Shown piece by piece: positions 23,113 through 36,400 of a stretch of DNA of 64,000 nucleotides. Each line of letters begins with the position of its first letter. The first letter of the stretch is position 1. The notes beneath the pieces were generated by a model. It ran no database searches. It was not told the origin of the DNA and was given only the letters and a program-made list of their open reading frames with translations. Location of the stretch: positions 5,680,001-5,744,000 of the forward strand of contig NW_025062478.1 of NCBI RefSeq assembly GCF_000002995.4, written 5' to 3'. This stretch comes from Brugia malayi (lineage: Eukaryota > Nematoda > Chromadorea > Rhabditida > Onchocercidae). Position numbers and translations under genes: made by a program.

Positions 23113-26100
23113 ATGACGATGTCATCAGCACAGTGCTTTTGGTTTATTTTTCTATTGCAAGCAATCGAGTATTCCAAACCGTGTGCCGATATAATTTTTG
23201 TTCTGGATGGTTCTGGAAGTGTCAAACAACAATTCAAGGTTTTGTAAATTCTTTGGATAACAATTTTAACAATTTGATTGGAATTCCAAGTTTAAAAAAC
23301 AAGAATATGTAAAAATTAGGTAATATGTTTTACAAACATGGATAAAAACGGATTAATATGGTATTCTTCTGCTTTAAAGTTTTTAGAAAGAAATATTAAA
23401 ATACATAAGTGATCTCTTCTTTCTCAATAACAGCTAACACCTTTTCTACTGTTAGTAGTTTAATAGTTTCATAAAAAAATGAATTAACTAATAGTTTCAT
23501 AAAAATGAATTATAGTTTCATAAAAAAAAAAAAAAAATAGTTTCATAAAAAAATGAATTAAAAAACTTATAACTGAAAAACTGATATGGAGATTTTTTGG
23601 AAAATTGTTCAGCAAATGACTAATATGGCCAGTGATATAGCAAAACAGTTTGATATCGATAAAAAAGAACATCGGATAGCGATTTTGGAATTTAGTAGCA
23701 AAACAATCCTCTCCAAATGGTTACGATATCCTTTCGACCGAATTAAGGTAATAGGTCGGAAAATGTGTTTTTATAAAGACCACTTTTTCCTCAAAATGGA
23801 ACCTTTATCTGACAGTTTCAGCTAAATTTCACTTTTTTAATTGTTCTTATTTTAAAACTGCAGACAAACAATGATATGGAAAAAGTGATCCAGAACTTAC
23901 CTCACATTCATGGAACAACAGATACGGGGCGAGCTCTCGGTATCGTACTTCAAGAGTTTTTCCCTCAACACCGACCTGGCTTGTTACTACTAGTATTTAT
24001 AATCACTGATGGCTACTACAGGTGATATCATTAATCACTGGCACTATAACATTAAATACAAGAATTTGAATAATATATATGTTTGAGACTCTATGAAGTC
24101 ATAATACAAGAACTATCGTTAAGTAATAAGTAGAAGAAACCGAAGAAAAAAAATGCAGACTTATACTAGCTTGCATGATCAGTTCTATGAAATTTTAATG
24201 CCTGTATTTTAACCTGACTAAATCAAGCTTTCTGCTTTAAGCAATTAAATGAGTCTGCTTTCAATTTTTTGCAAAATTTACTATCTATCCATTTCATTGC
24301 ATCCAGTAAAATGAGATCGCTAAATACATCCAAATAAATCACAAAATGAAATAAATTACCAGCCTTTTCAATAAAAAAAATTAGATTTATGGGGATGAAA
24401 ACATTCAAGGAAATTGCCGTTTAATTAATTTTTTTTTTTTTGAAAACTTTTATTTTAATTAAGAGCAATTGAGTCATTTTTTTCTATTCTACTTATTCTT
24501 TCTTCAGTCACTGAATGATTTCTTAATTAATATCTTACTGTGATCGATGAAGGAATCAATGCATGGGGCAGAAAAGATGTACAAAAATTAATAATAATAA
24601 ATAGCCGGAATTCTTAAATTCTAGGGCTTGTTTTGTGAAAAGTTTTCTAGCAGAGGTATTTTTTTTACTTTTTAAGAAGCTAAGTTTTAGTTTTCATGCA
24701 TTTCTTAAAATGTGCATTATTAAAATAATGTAAGGTAGACGAGAATTAAACAAAAATAAAACAAAACATATTTATGTTTGCAGAGATTCTGAAGAAGTGA
24801 AGCAAAACGTTGCAAATCTCGTTGCTAAACCAAATGTTCAACTGTTTGTTGCAACTGCTTCAAGGCTGCATAACATGTAGATTACCTATACTTTATTTTC
24901 AATGTCTTCAATTTACAGTTTGCAATTCTAGCCGACAGATGTTTTAAAATAGGAAGATTTAAAGTCATATCAATAAATATAATCTTAATAATGAAAAGAA
25001 AGTGTCAGTTATATGAAACTATCTTTAATTCAATTTTTAATAATAATTTCAGACAAGGCTTATTACTTCTTGTTAACAATGACACATCACATATTATAAT
25101 AAATACAAATTTCCTAAATAACTCCCGGAATATTCTGAGACCGTATAGTGAGTGCTTTGGTTTGAAAAGTTCCTTCATTAAAAAAAACGTAACTTCATTA
25201 GCGACAGCTATCACCAAACATCGAATAAATGGGTAAGTTGCAACTTGCAAATCAATATCATATATTTATTTAGTCGCTGCTATCAGTAATAAGACAATTC
25301 GTTTCCTCCCTAAAGTTACTCCTTTCCTCTTCGACAGCATGCATTATTCTTTCTTTGCAGGCAAAGAAATGTTCCCAAAACTAAAAAACATTTTCAAGAT
25401 TTGAGACCGAAAGGTGATACCCTTTCTGAATTTGCTTTTCGACCAATTCATTTCGTTAGTGCATCTTCTGTCAGAACTGCTAATGTTTCTTCTTCAGCAG
25501 TAATGTCTACTACATCAACTAAAGATGTAGTCAATATCAAACCAGGTTTTTCCAGAATTATTTCTATTGAAACTAATTCAATTTCCCAATCTTTCACTTC
25601 CATTGATTTGATCCACTAGGAAGTAGTTTACAAATGATGAGAAACATGACTATTTTTCTCTATAAAGCAACGGCAGTAAACATTACTTAATAAATTTCAT
25701 GCAAAATAAACATTGCTGTGGAAAACATTACATACAGGATGTTTATTTGACGTTGTATTTTTGATGGATTTTTCTGGCGGAGTGTCAGATAAGCGCGATA
25801 TTTACATTGATTATGTATCAATTCTCATCAGATCCTTAGACCTTAACCGAACAGCTGTACATGTTCGTTTTTCATTAAAATTAGCCAAAGTTTTAACCCA
25901 ACCATTTAATGCTTGATAAACTTGAGAATCTGAACAAAATTTTGGCTTGCACTCCATAGTAAATAATACTTCAATATTTTGAAAAGTTTTATGATTAGAC
26001 ATTTGAGGGACAAACTTGCTATGACCGAAAGCTGAGAAAGTACTGAGAAACAAGAACCTAATCGTTTTTAAGGTGGCAGCAATATATTATTCCGGTCCCA

Positions 26101-26866
26101 AACGAGCACGTACTCTTTTTCATTTACGTAAACATAGCAGGGCAGAAAATGCCATCAAAGATTTGCAACGAGCACCATCAAATGGTGGTACAACACGTAC
26201 TGGTGAAGCTATTTATTACGCAACCAATGAATTTAATGAGAAATTTGGTGCAAGGAAAGATGCTAGGAAAATGATAATTATTTTCACAGATGGACATTCA
26301 CAGGTGTTGATACGACTTTACTTTCTATCTTGGTTTCTTACTCTCCATCTTCTCTAGTTTGCTATATCCTATGAAACTAAAGCACATTTCTTGACTTAGT
26401 CACTTTAATATACTATCACCGATTACCATTAACTAGTTTCTTCATTGCTTCCAGTTCTTTTTTTAAATCCTGTTGCTCTCAATTGCATAATTTTTAATGA
26501 ATAATTTATGCGCATTTTCTAGGATAATCCAACTGAAGCAAGTCGAACAGCCCGTAATAAAGGCATAGAGCTGAAAGCAGTATCTATAGAGGATGAGAAT
26601 ATACCGCCTGACACGAACCAAATTATTGCCATCACTGGAGATCCATCAGTATGCAATTATTTTTAAGTTTTCCAAAAACGTTTACTCTTCCCTATCCACT
26701 ATGTAATATATTTGGTTTAACTTAACAGATATAGTGAAATGATTCCAAAATTGCATTTGTTATTTAAACATCTGAATTCTTCATTTTTCAGGACGCTTAT
26801 TCCTCCAAAAACTTCAACAAACTTCAATCTTTTTTTGACGAGTATTCTCGACGATGTAAATTGTAG
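23113..26866 (+). CDS. Secreted protein with two von Willebrand factor A domains
   Basis: Ten exons give 482 aa: 23113-23238, 23592-23747, 23864-24021, 24784-24876, 25053-25232, 25361-25545, 25738-25856, 26073-26303, 26523-26648, 26792-26866. An N-terminal signal peptide (about residues 1-24) ends near KPCA. VWA domain 1 starts with DIIFVLDGSGS, which holds a complete MIDAS triad (D32, S34, S36), and includes DTGRALG and ITDGYY. A linker of about 100 residues, rich in Ser/Thr, follows. VWA domain 2 (about 303-460) has DVVFLMDFSGG, GGTTRTGEAIYYA and FTDGHS; its MIDAS reads D-x-S-x-G. VWA pairs of this kind bind extracellular ligands through a divalent metal and are common in nematode cuticle or secreted proteins. 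The junction after 25856 uses a weak GTACAT donor. I do not assign a specific ortholog. Confidence 0.85.
23457..23560 (+). repeat. Short tandem repeat in intron 1 of the VWA gene
   Basis: The unit TAGTTTCATAAAAA followed by TGAATTA recurs four times with variable A-run length. Confidence 0.8.
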
Positions 26867-26934
26867 ATAACACCACATATCTGTAAAATTTTCATGTAAA
26901 TTGCATAATATTTGATAGATCTGATGTAAAATCA

Positions 26935-26940
26935 AATAAA
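26935..26940 (+). terminator. Polyadenylation signal of the VWA gene
   Basis: AATAAA about 70 bases after the VWA gene stop codon. Confidence 0.6.
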
Positions 26941-27116
26941 ATCAGAAACGTATGCAACTGGCGTATAGATCCTAAAAATAACAATATCACTGTTATTAAT
27001 CAAGATGAAGCTATAATACATTTATAATTAGAAAATAGTACAAAATGAAACTGAGGAGTAATCAGCTTTTTCCCACAGTCAGGGGCTTTGCAGTGATTGA
27101 AATGTAGCAGATGTGA

Positions 27117-27976
27117 TATAATATACTATAACATGAAATAAAATAATTAATATAATAACAATAAAATAATAATACGATAATATTATTATAATATAATATA
27201 AGAATATTATGTTATATTATAATATAATATAATATTAATGTAATAATATATAAAATAATGATATAATATAATATGGTGTAATAATACTATAATATATAAT
27301 ATAATAGTAGTAGTAATATTAATATTAATACGGTGTAATATATATAATATAATAATACAACGTAATATAATATATTAATATAAAGTATACACTATGTGAT
27401 ATATATTATATAATATACATGATATAATCTAATAATATAATGTAGTGTAATAGTAAACATAATAATATAGTATTATATATAAACTATTATTTATTACATA
27501 ATAGTATTATATTAGAAATTATATAATATAGTATTATATATATTATGTATTATGTGTTATATATTATATTATTGTGTATTATATTACGTTGTACATTATT
27601 GTGTTATAAATTTAATATCATTATAATTTATATAATATAATATTATATGTTGTTATATATTATCTTATATTATTATATTACAGTTAAATATCATATATTA
27701 TATTATGTATTATACTAACATTGTATTATGTACTGTACTAAGATGTATTATACTATGTTACTTATTATTATCATTACCATTATTATATTATTATTATATT
27801 AATATATTATATACTTCATTATATATTAATATTATATTAATAATTATATTATTATATTATACCAAATTATTATATTAGATTATTACTATATTATATTATA
27901 TTAATATCATTGTTATATTAATATTATATTGTTACTACATATTACTATATTATATACTAAAATATAATATATAACT
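27117..27976. repeat. Nearly pure A/T tract of TAATA/TATAA-like motifs
   Basis: About 860 bases made almost only of A and T, arranged as short, degenerate ATA, TAA, ATT and TATAA runs. The plus strand has stops in all frames. The first half is purine-biased (AATAATA) and the second half is enriched in ATTATATT, so the two halves are roughly inverted relative to each other. It is likely a decayed microsatellite. Confidence 0.85.
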
Positions 27977-30448
27977 TATACAAATTTATTCAGAATTATT
28001 AATAAACTGTTAAGCTATTGAATGCTCATTTGAGTGCATGACTAGTTCAGATAAAAAATATTATTATGGAAGGAACAGTGTTTTCATATGTACCGACATG
28101 AAAATACCAATAAATCATTGATGCTCAAAGAAAAGCAACTTCATATCCAAGCTAAAAGTCATTTTAAAGTCTTCAATTAGGAATCAAAATGGATTTCGCG
28201 AACAATCATTTGTTTAAGTAGTTCAATTCAAAGTTTTCATTCATCTCATTTCTCATTTATTTAAACTTGTTTTGACTTCATGCCAACCGGTAATAAGACA
28301 TATTTTTACGAATTATATACTAATGTAAGGTTGGTTTGACGACGATCCCACTCGTTTTAACAAAAACATTTCATTGAAGCGACAATAAAATAAACAAACA
28401 AACCACGCAGAAATATTGTCAAGAGTTTAATTTGGTTAGAAAATGGGAAAAAATTTTTATGTAAAATATTAGTTCTTTCCATTACAATTAAAAAAATGAT
28501 TGTATTCTGGGGAAAAGAATGAAGAAAATGGGACTGATTAGAAGAAAAGAAGCTCTGAGTTTTTTGAAAAGCTCGAATATAAAGATATTAACAATAACGA
28601 TGAGGTAACACAGTTTCTGGAAACTTGCATAGAAAAAGGTGAATAGATGACTTGATACATATATCATAAATTTATTACATCAAATTCTCCACAAATTAAT
28701 AAAGTACTGAGAAAATAATACTCCTCATTCAACTAGAAGAATCATTTCAGAAGTAAAATTGTAAAAATTTGTACTGAACATGGCAAATTCTAGTCTTTTT
28801 TTTAAAAAAAAAGAATCAGGAACCTTTCAAGAAAAACTATTAAACAGAAAATTATGGTACTTTTTTATCTTATTATAAACATATCTCTTTTTTCTTGTAC
28901 TTTTCTCAACCATATTTGAAACAATTGTATTCGGATTCGCACTGTCATGAGGTGATCTAATAGAAAAAGTGCTAATAGCCGATTTTAGCGAGTAAACAAT
29001 ATCAATTAAACCTGAGATACTGTTACAATAAATCTGAACCCGAAGTATGCTATTGAAGAATATTTCAACAAAAACTTGATGCAGACAGTACTTTATATTC
29101 GGAATACGGAGGCATGTAGGAGGGTAAACAATAACAAAAAGTTTGGATGGAAGCAGTCAGCTAGTATCTCATGGACACTTCAGTCTAATTTATGAACAGT
29201 GAAAAGTAGCAGCTGTGCAAAAGTAAAAAATATCTTGTCTAAATCAAAATCATTGCTATATTATAGAAAACAAATATTCGTAAAAAGCAAAAACATGATA
29301 TAAATAAAAATGATTGTCGCTGTCAGGTGGATTAACTGGTTACACAGACTAGACTTACTTTAAACGGATATTACAAATCTTACTAGGTAATACAAGAATT
29401 TGTGATATATATATATCGATATCGCTCTATAAACTTCGATCCAAATTCAAAAAAGAACATGAACATGATGAATTAGTCTCTGAAAATCTAAACAGATAGC
29501 ATATTTGTGTCATCGAATTTGTCATCGACCAACGAACATCTTTGGATTAAAGTCATATTGTATTTGGCAGATGCTATTATGCTGGTTAAAACAAATTGAG
29601 GAAAACCAGATCCTTCCGTTGACTGCTTCTTCCACAGGGTGCTCCTACTACTAATAGTGTAACTTTTCTCCCTTATATGGTATATATGTTAATTAATAAG
29701 TTCTGACGTCCATCACAGATGTAGTTAGTAAATGTTAATAATACCTTATTTAGAAGTAGAAAAGTAATTTCAAACAGGCATCCCCGAAAATTCCCATTGC
29801 TTGGATTGCGGAATTGATTTATATTGCCAATGAAGACTATGTGCTATAAAATCTTGCTTTTGTCGTATAATTTTTAGATTTTTCATAATTCTAATTTGAA
29901 TTAAACTAAGAAAAGAAACTAAGAATTTTTTGAACAAAGAAAGGAAATTATGTGTACAATGAATATTTCATTTTTAATTCTCTCTGAAAGAGATCTTATT
30001 AGTGACAACAGATTCAAAAACATCTAAGATTTTTGTTTCTCGCTATGCGGCAGAATTTTATTTTTACTTTTTTTTTCGTTCGAAATTTGAGTTAGAAAAT
30101 TTTGCCTTGACTATTGTATGATCATTTTTTTTCAACATAATCGATTACATCGTTCTTTTGGACATTGAAATGTATTTCGAGATTACCAGAATTTCCATGA
30201 AGTATACCACTTTCATTCTCCTCTTACAAGATCTTTTCTAGAGAATATTAATCTACACCTATAATAAAATGTTCAGGGTTATCCGACCCTGTTTTCATTC
30301 TGAAAAACTTTGAGAAATTGAAGGGAATTACACTTTTACAAGACTATTTAAACAATCAAAGAGGCAAAATGACCAGTAGCAAAATAAGAAACGAAACGAA
30401 AGCCATCAGTTACAGAGCTAACAAATGAGAACTCAGAAAATTTGCAAA
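27977..30448. other. Intergenic region downstream of two convergent genes
   Basis: This stretch lies between the plus-strand VWA gene and the minus-strand SAEG-1-like gene, which converge here. A TTTATT at 30057-30062 (AATAAA on the minus strand) is a plausible polyadenylation signal for the latter. A 40-codon plus-strand frame near 28540-28645 (SSEFFEKLEYKDINNNDE) looks protein-like but has no good splice signal before it. No gene is supported. Confidence 0.5.
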
Positions 30449-33400
30449 TCAATGAGTTATGGCTGGGTTTTGAAAATTGTTCAAAAACTGCAGTGCTTGT
30501 GCTTGTGGGAATTGATTGAGAACGCTGGCAGCAGTAAGAGACTGATTGAGAGCTTGATGAGCTGCTAGACCCAATGAACCAGACATCAGGGTATTCTGGG
30601 TGAACTGATGATGCTCGGGTATCAAAGATGTTTGCACAAATAGATCCTGACCAAGTCTTCCTCCACTTCCTGATTTTCCAATAACAGGACCAAATGGGTG
30701 CGGTTCTGAAGCAACAATAGTTGTTGTAGTTGAAACAGCAGGAAAATTATTGGTTACTTGCATAGTTGGTCTCTCGACAGTGGCTTTCAGTGGATCAGTA
30801 TTTAATAAGATTTGTTGTTGCTCTTTCTGATGATGATGGACAAATGACATTGAATCCGTCATTGGCGAATTTTTTGTTGACATTGTTTTCTCGAGAATGT
30901 TGTTGACATTAGTTATTTTAGTGCTATTATCATGATGTTGCAAATTGAGCTGTGATTGTGTCGCTTCCGCCTCAGCTCGGGCTTTCATTGCATGAGATTT
31001 CATGTGGGCATTCAAACTTTTCACCTGAAAAGAAAAAAGTCTTAAATTCCATCACGAAAACCAAAAAAAAAAAAAGGTCACAATACTCGAGTTTTATCAA
31101 AGTATAGTTTAACTCTAACCACTGGAATCACTTTAATGCGACGACTTAACTTTCGACGACTCTATCACTGGAATCTCCTTAATGCGAGGATAGCTCCAAA
31201 ACAATCGCAAATTTTTTATACAAACATGAATTTACCTTCTCGAAGTATTTATCACAAAGGCGGCAATGGAAGAAACCATCAGCTGCCGGTTGAGCACCTT
31301 TTTTGACAGGTGTTCGATGCAACTGCAAAAAAGGCGACGAAAGGTTGGCAAGAAAAAGAATGTGACCAAATATTTTACTGTTTATACATCATGTGATCTC
31401 CAAGATTTTGCGATTATTGCGAACAGAAACTAAGCTTGCGCTTCACAACTGCTTATAAGAGATACAATGCAAAAATGAGATAGGTTGCACTTTTCTAAAA
31501 CCGCCTATCAACAAAGCCTTGATACCGGAGTCGTCTTTTTTTCCTACAAAAACTTTGAAAATTATACTGTTCTTTAATTCAAAGATTCTGCTTGGTTACT
31601 GGAAATTTTAGAACTCAGATTTGACTGACTGGGCTAGACCTTATCCAGTCGGTCTGATGATTTTCTGACATAACTAACTTGTGCCTGATTGACTGTGCAC
31701 TGAAACAGAGAGATTTAATGAACTTTGTACTGCCGTGTTACCTGGGGGAAAGATCGAGATGTATCATTATTTCCCATAACCATGGACGATGGGGCGGTGG
31801 AATGCGGCAGTTCTCCGAATCTTGCCACTGAGTAGTTTCGTGGTATTGCCGAACAACTTATATTCCTATCCGAATGTCCACTTTTTATCTTACTGAAATC
31901 AAATCAAAATTCCAAAACCATGCTAAAAACCAAAAGTCTGCAGTATATCTGTCATCAATAAAGTATTTTCCGGAGATTATATATTAATGTAAAAAATACA
32001 AGTCAAAAATAATTTATCGACATCAACTTCTCGCAAAATTGCTTCATTCCTATTTTCCCATATTCACTGATTCTGTGAAATCTTTTAATTGCTATTAGAG
32101 TTGTAGATTGTTAGCAGTATAAACAACTTTCCAGAACCAAATTTTTAACTTTAAAATATACCACTTACAGGTCTAAGATTTTGTAATAACTATATTATGA
32201 AAAAACCAAAGGAAGGATTTAGATTTACTCGGCATCATGAGAAATCGCAGATAGATCACTTCCTTCTTCTGAACCTGACAATTCTCCACTTTCGACTGGT
32301 CGACTGTTCGATCGCAGATTGTAACTTTCCATCAAATCGAGCTAAATAAAGTTTTAAGCAAAAAATAAAACTGAAATTTGAAAGGTTTTTAGTTCAGATA
32401 ATTGATAGATGAACGTTAATACAGTGAGAATGAAAAATAAAACATTTTGATGTGTTTGGAAATATCATTTTAAAAAACGCGTAAACGCGAAATAGCATCT
32501 AAAAAACAAATTACCTGTTGCTGAATTTCCAACAATTGACGTTTACGTCGCAAATTTCTTAGTTTTCGATAGTCATCAGGGCATGCTTTTTTCCACATAT
32601 AATAAAATTCCACACATTGCTTCACTGTTTTATTACCTAACTACAATGTGCACGAATGATAAGAATAAATATGAAAAAATATGACATAGAAATGGAAGAA
32701 TTATAAAAAACAATAAGATTTACGATAGTTGTTATGTTGCTATATCATAATTGCTATTTATATAACTCTGAGTTTGAACTGGTTATATATTCATCAGCAC
32801 TTACCTACTTTCTGGAGACAGTCTCATGAAAATAAATTTGCATTATATATGTGTTAAAAATTCCAATATATTTTTGGAATCTCAGTATATTTAATGAGGT
32901 AAAACTAACATCTGATGCTACTTGATGAAAATCTTTCTCGCCTTTGTAAATGGCATCTTGGAAGAAACTGATTTCCTCAGGCGTCCAAGAACTTGTATCA
33001 GTGTATATGGAATTGTAAATGATCGGATACTGACTCCAGTCTAGTGTATCTGACCGCATTAAATCCAAAACAGCTTCTTGAATATTCCCCTTAAGAAGTA
33101 TATGAACAAAAATACTAATATTTGAAGGAAAAAATGTGGTATTGATAATGGTGAGAAGAACTGGATTACTGAGAATATTGAGGAAAAGCATATATAATTA
33201 ACTTGAACAATAATGAAAATTCTATAGAAATATTCAAAGCATATGCACCTTATTTTCCATTAGTAAATGTAGCGCCAATTCTCTGTTCCTACCTGGTCGC
33301 GGTACCGCTTTGCTATAAGCTAACAGTTCATAAGCTTCAACTGAAAAAAAAAAATGTCAGCAGTTTTTGTACTGTTACTACAAAAGGACAAATACCAAGA

Positions 33401-36400
33401 AAATTCTGAAGATGAGACTGTCGACTGACTCAATAAGCATTCTCTTTCTTCACAACTTCTAAAACTAAAAGACAGTAGAATCGAATTACAAATTACAAAC
33501 TAAAAGACAAATACCAGCAGAATCGTCCAGATGATCGATGACGTTACAATCGAAAATGGCATCATCGCGATCCGGTATAGCATCACGTTCTTCATCGCTT
33601 ATCGCTCGATCAGCCCATTTTTTTACCTTTACTTGATAATCACGTCCACAGTTGATATGTCTATAAGTAATAAAATAACCCAAGAACAGACCTCTCGCAG
33701 ACTGGAAATAAATTCTGAAATTTGAATTAGAATAAAACCTGAATGTTAAACATGATATAACTTGACATAATTTAAAAATTAATTCATGACTTACGGCACA
33801 GCATCGGATTCTGGAGCAACGCAAATTTCTTCGCCGAAATCGGAACATGACGAAGCCTTTCTTAAAGCATCACCATCGGATGAAGTCGATAATTTTCTGG
33901 AAGCAAATACCAAGCATTATCATATTAAATTTCTTGTGAAAATGTGCCCAAATGATTTATTTCGACGGTTAATAATAATAAAAAGGTGCAAAGATAGTAA
34001 ACATACTGAGTAAACAATACATAGTGAAATCGAATAATGCAAATTTTTTCATAAATTTGTAACTAAATGAAACTAAAATCACAGGTACCTTATAACCTTC
34101 CAGAACTGATTATATCATATCTAACTATATCATATATATATATAACTGATTATGTCAATAATTGGATTTTGTGTTGATTTTTCAGTCTATTCACATATTT
34201 TCACTCTACAGCTATAATATGGGAGCCACTTACTATGTTAGGTAATATTTGAATAAACCGAAAATCAAATATAAAATGAATTCTTTAATTCTACCATAAA
34301 CATATTGTACAAGGATACATTTCTAAAATGAAAAACTTGAAAAACTAAGTCGTTGCTTACCTCGGAGAGGATAAATTTGCTGCACCAGAAGGTATACCCG
34401 ACGAGTTAGAATTATTCCAGGGGATAATCGATTCTTTTCGTAAGGCTTCCAAATGCAGTAGTCTGGCCTACAAAAAATTGCATATGAACAAATTCGTACG
34501 GATTTTTATGAAACAAGAAGGATGACAAAAAAAAATCCAATAAATAATGGTTCCAATTTCTTAAATGAAAAAGGTTCATTAGAACAACTAGTATTGCTTT
34601 AGTAAGTTGAAACAATCAATATATGATTTTTAGCGTTTCGTTTTCTAATCCAACTCTTTGGACAAAAAAACATTATAAACTGCATTTCATTTTCTACTGC
34701 GTCTTTAGAAATTTGTAGAAAAAAGATAAACACACATCGAAAAACTGCGATGAATAGCATAGTCCATTTTTCCGAATTGGTGTTCGAATTCCCGATTCCT
34801 CTTCATCTGCAGGACCTTCCTTCACCGGTTGTAATGTTGATCTAATGCAACGTCGTAAACGTTTCCCAATTGGTTCCTCGTCTCTTTCACTTTCATGGCG
34901 ACTATCGCTAGCTGTAATATCCAAATGGAATTTACTAACGCATTTTAGACAATAAACTTCGCAAGGCTTAGGTCGCGTAATGAGAGGAACATTCTGTACA
35001 ATAATAGTTCATCACTTCGATTGTGCGAAGTGATTCGTTTTGTGGTTATGATATAGCCAAAAATAGCACGATTTTATAAGTTTTCCGTTCTTTGTTTGAA
35101 TTTAACAATTTCTGTTTTGTACAGCACTAAATCGAAATAATAGCTGCAAATGCAAATGTGCTCGATTTCTGGGTAAAAAGCAAAAATGGAAAGATTAAAA
35201 ATAAAAAAAAATGTGATATTTCAAGAACACCTTATCATAAATTAGATAATTACAATATGGCAATATAAAATGACACTTCAATATTCTCACCTCCTGCTTT
35301 GTCAAAATTATTTCCTTGTGATGATTGCAGCATGCTAATCTACAAACGACAACATTAGAAACGTGAACTACATATTTCAAATGGGATAATAAAGTCCGGA
35401 AAGCTTTGTAGTGAAGAAGGAAGATCAGATCTTGCTTTAACAATCCATCTGCATCCTCGTTACTCAAGAATTAAACATTTTATATTCAAATTAGATGCAT
35501 AGGTTTATCGCAACAAAAAATCAATACATCTAGAAAACTGAGTGCTGCATAATAATAAATAAATACCTTTGATGGTGATGAATTCTGCGAAATCTTCCAA
35601 AATAGCCCCGAGCCTCGCCTCATTGGGCTCAACATGGGTGGTGGTGTGTATGGTACAAAACATTTTAAATTTGTGACAGGTTCATAAAATCGCGGTGATC
35701 GAAGTTGTGATGCGAACTGTTTCAGGGACATCGCTACATTTGCGATTGTGCTACCAGAACCACCACCACTGCAATCATGTACATTTCCAAATGTTGTTAC
35801 ACTGACCGAACGGCCTTTCGGTAATGTTCTTTCACTTGCCCTGTAATTTTGAGCTTTTCAAAAAAAAAACTGTTTCAAGCGACTTGAATTTACATAAATT
35901 TCAATTTTAATGGCTACTCACTACACTGTTTATTATTACAGGTTTCCTAAACTACAAAATAACTTAAAACCTATCAAATTTTTTATGAATCAGTTAATGG
36001 ACAACATTACTAGAATGAATACAGCATGGGAATATCACAAAGAATGATAAAGTAGTACATGCTAGTCCTTTCCAAAATTGATAACAATATTGATCAGTTA
36101 TTCCCATAAACTTAATATCTTGGACTGATTACCTTACTATTTCGTTTTTTTCCTGAAATACTAATACAGCTACTAATTCATTCGGAATATCTGCCCAAGG
36201 AAAATTCCGTCTTTTAACTTGGTTCATAACAAACGCGGACACTAAACTTACTCATACGGAGCTCTGGATCCGATCGACGTTTTTTGACCAGCAGTTTTTA
36301 TTAACTGACATACATTCTCCGGTTTTCCCTTACTCTTGCGATTCAGCTGAACTGGACAAACGGTACTGGAACTATCAGCAACACCACTACTTGATGTTGC

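Noticed and set aside
28490..28660. Plus-strand frame SSEFFEKLEYKDINNNDE as a gene
   Set aside because: Only about 40 codons; no T-rich acceptor precedes it and no partner exon was found.
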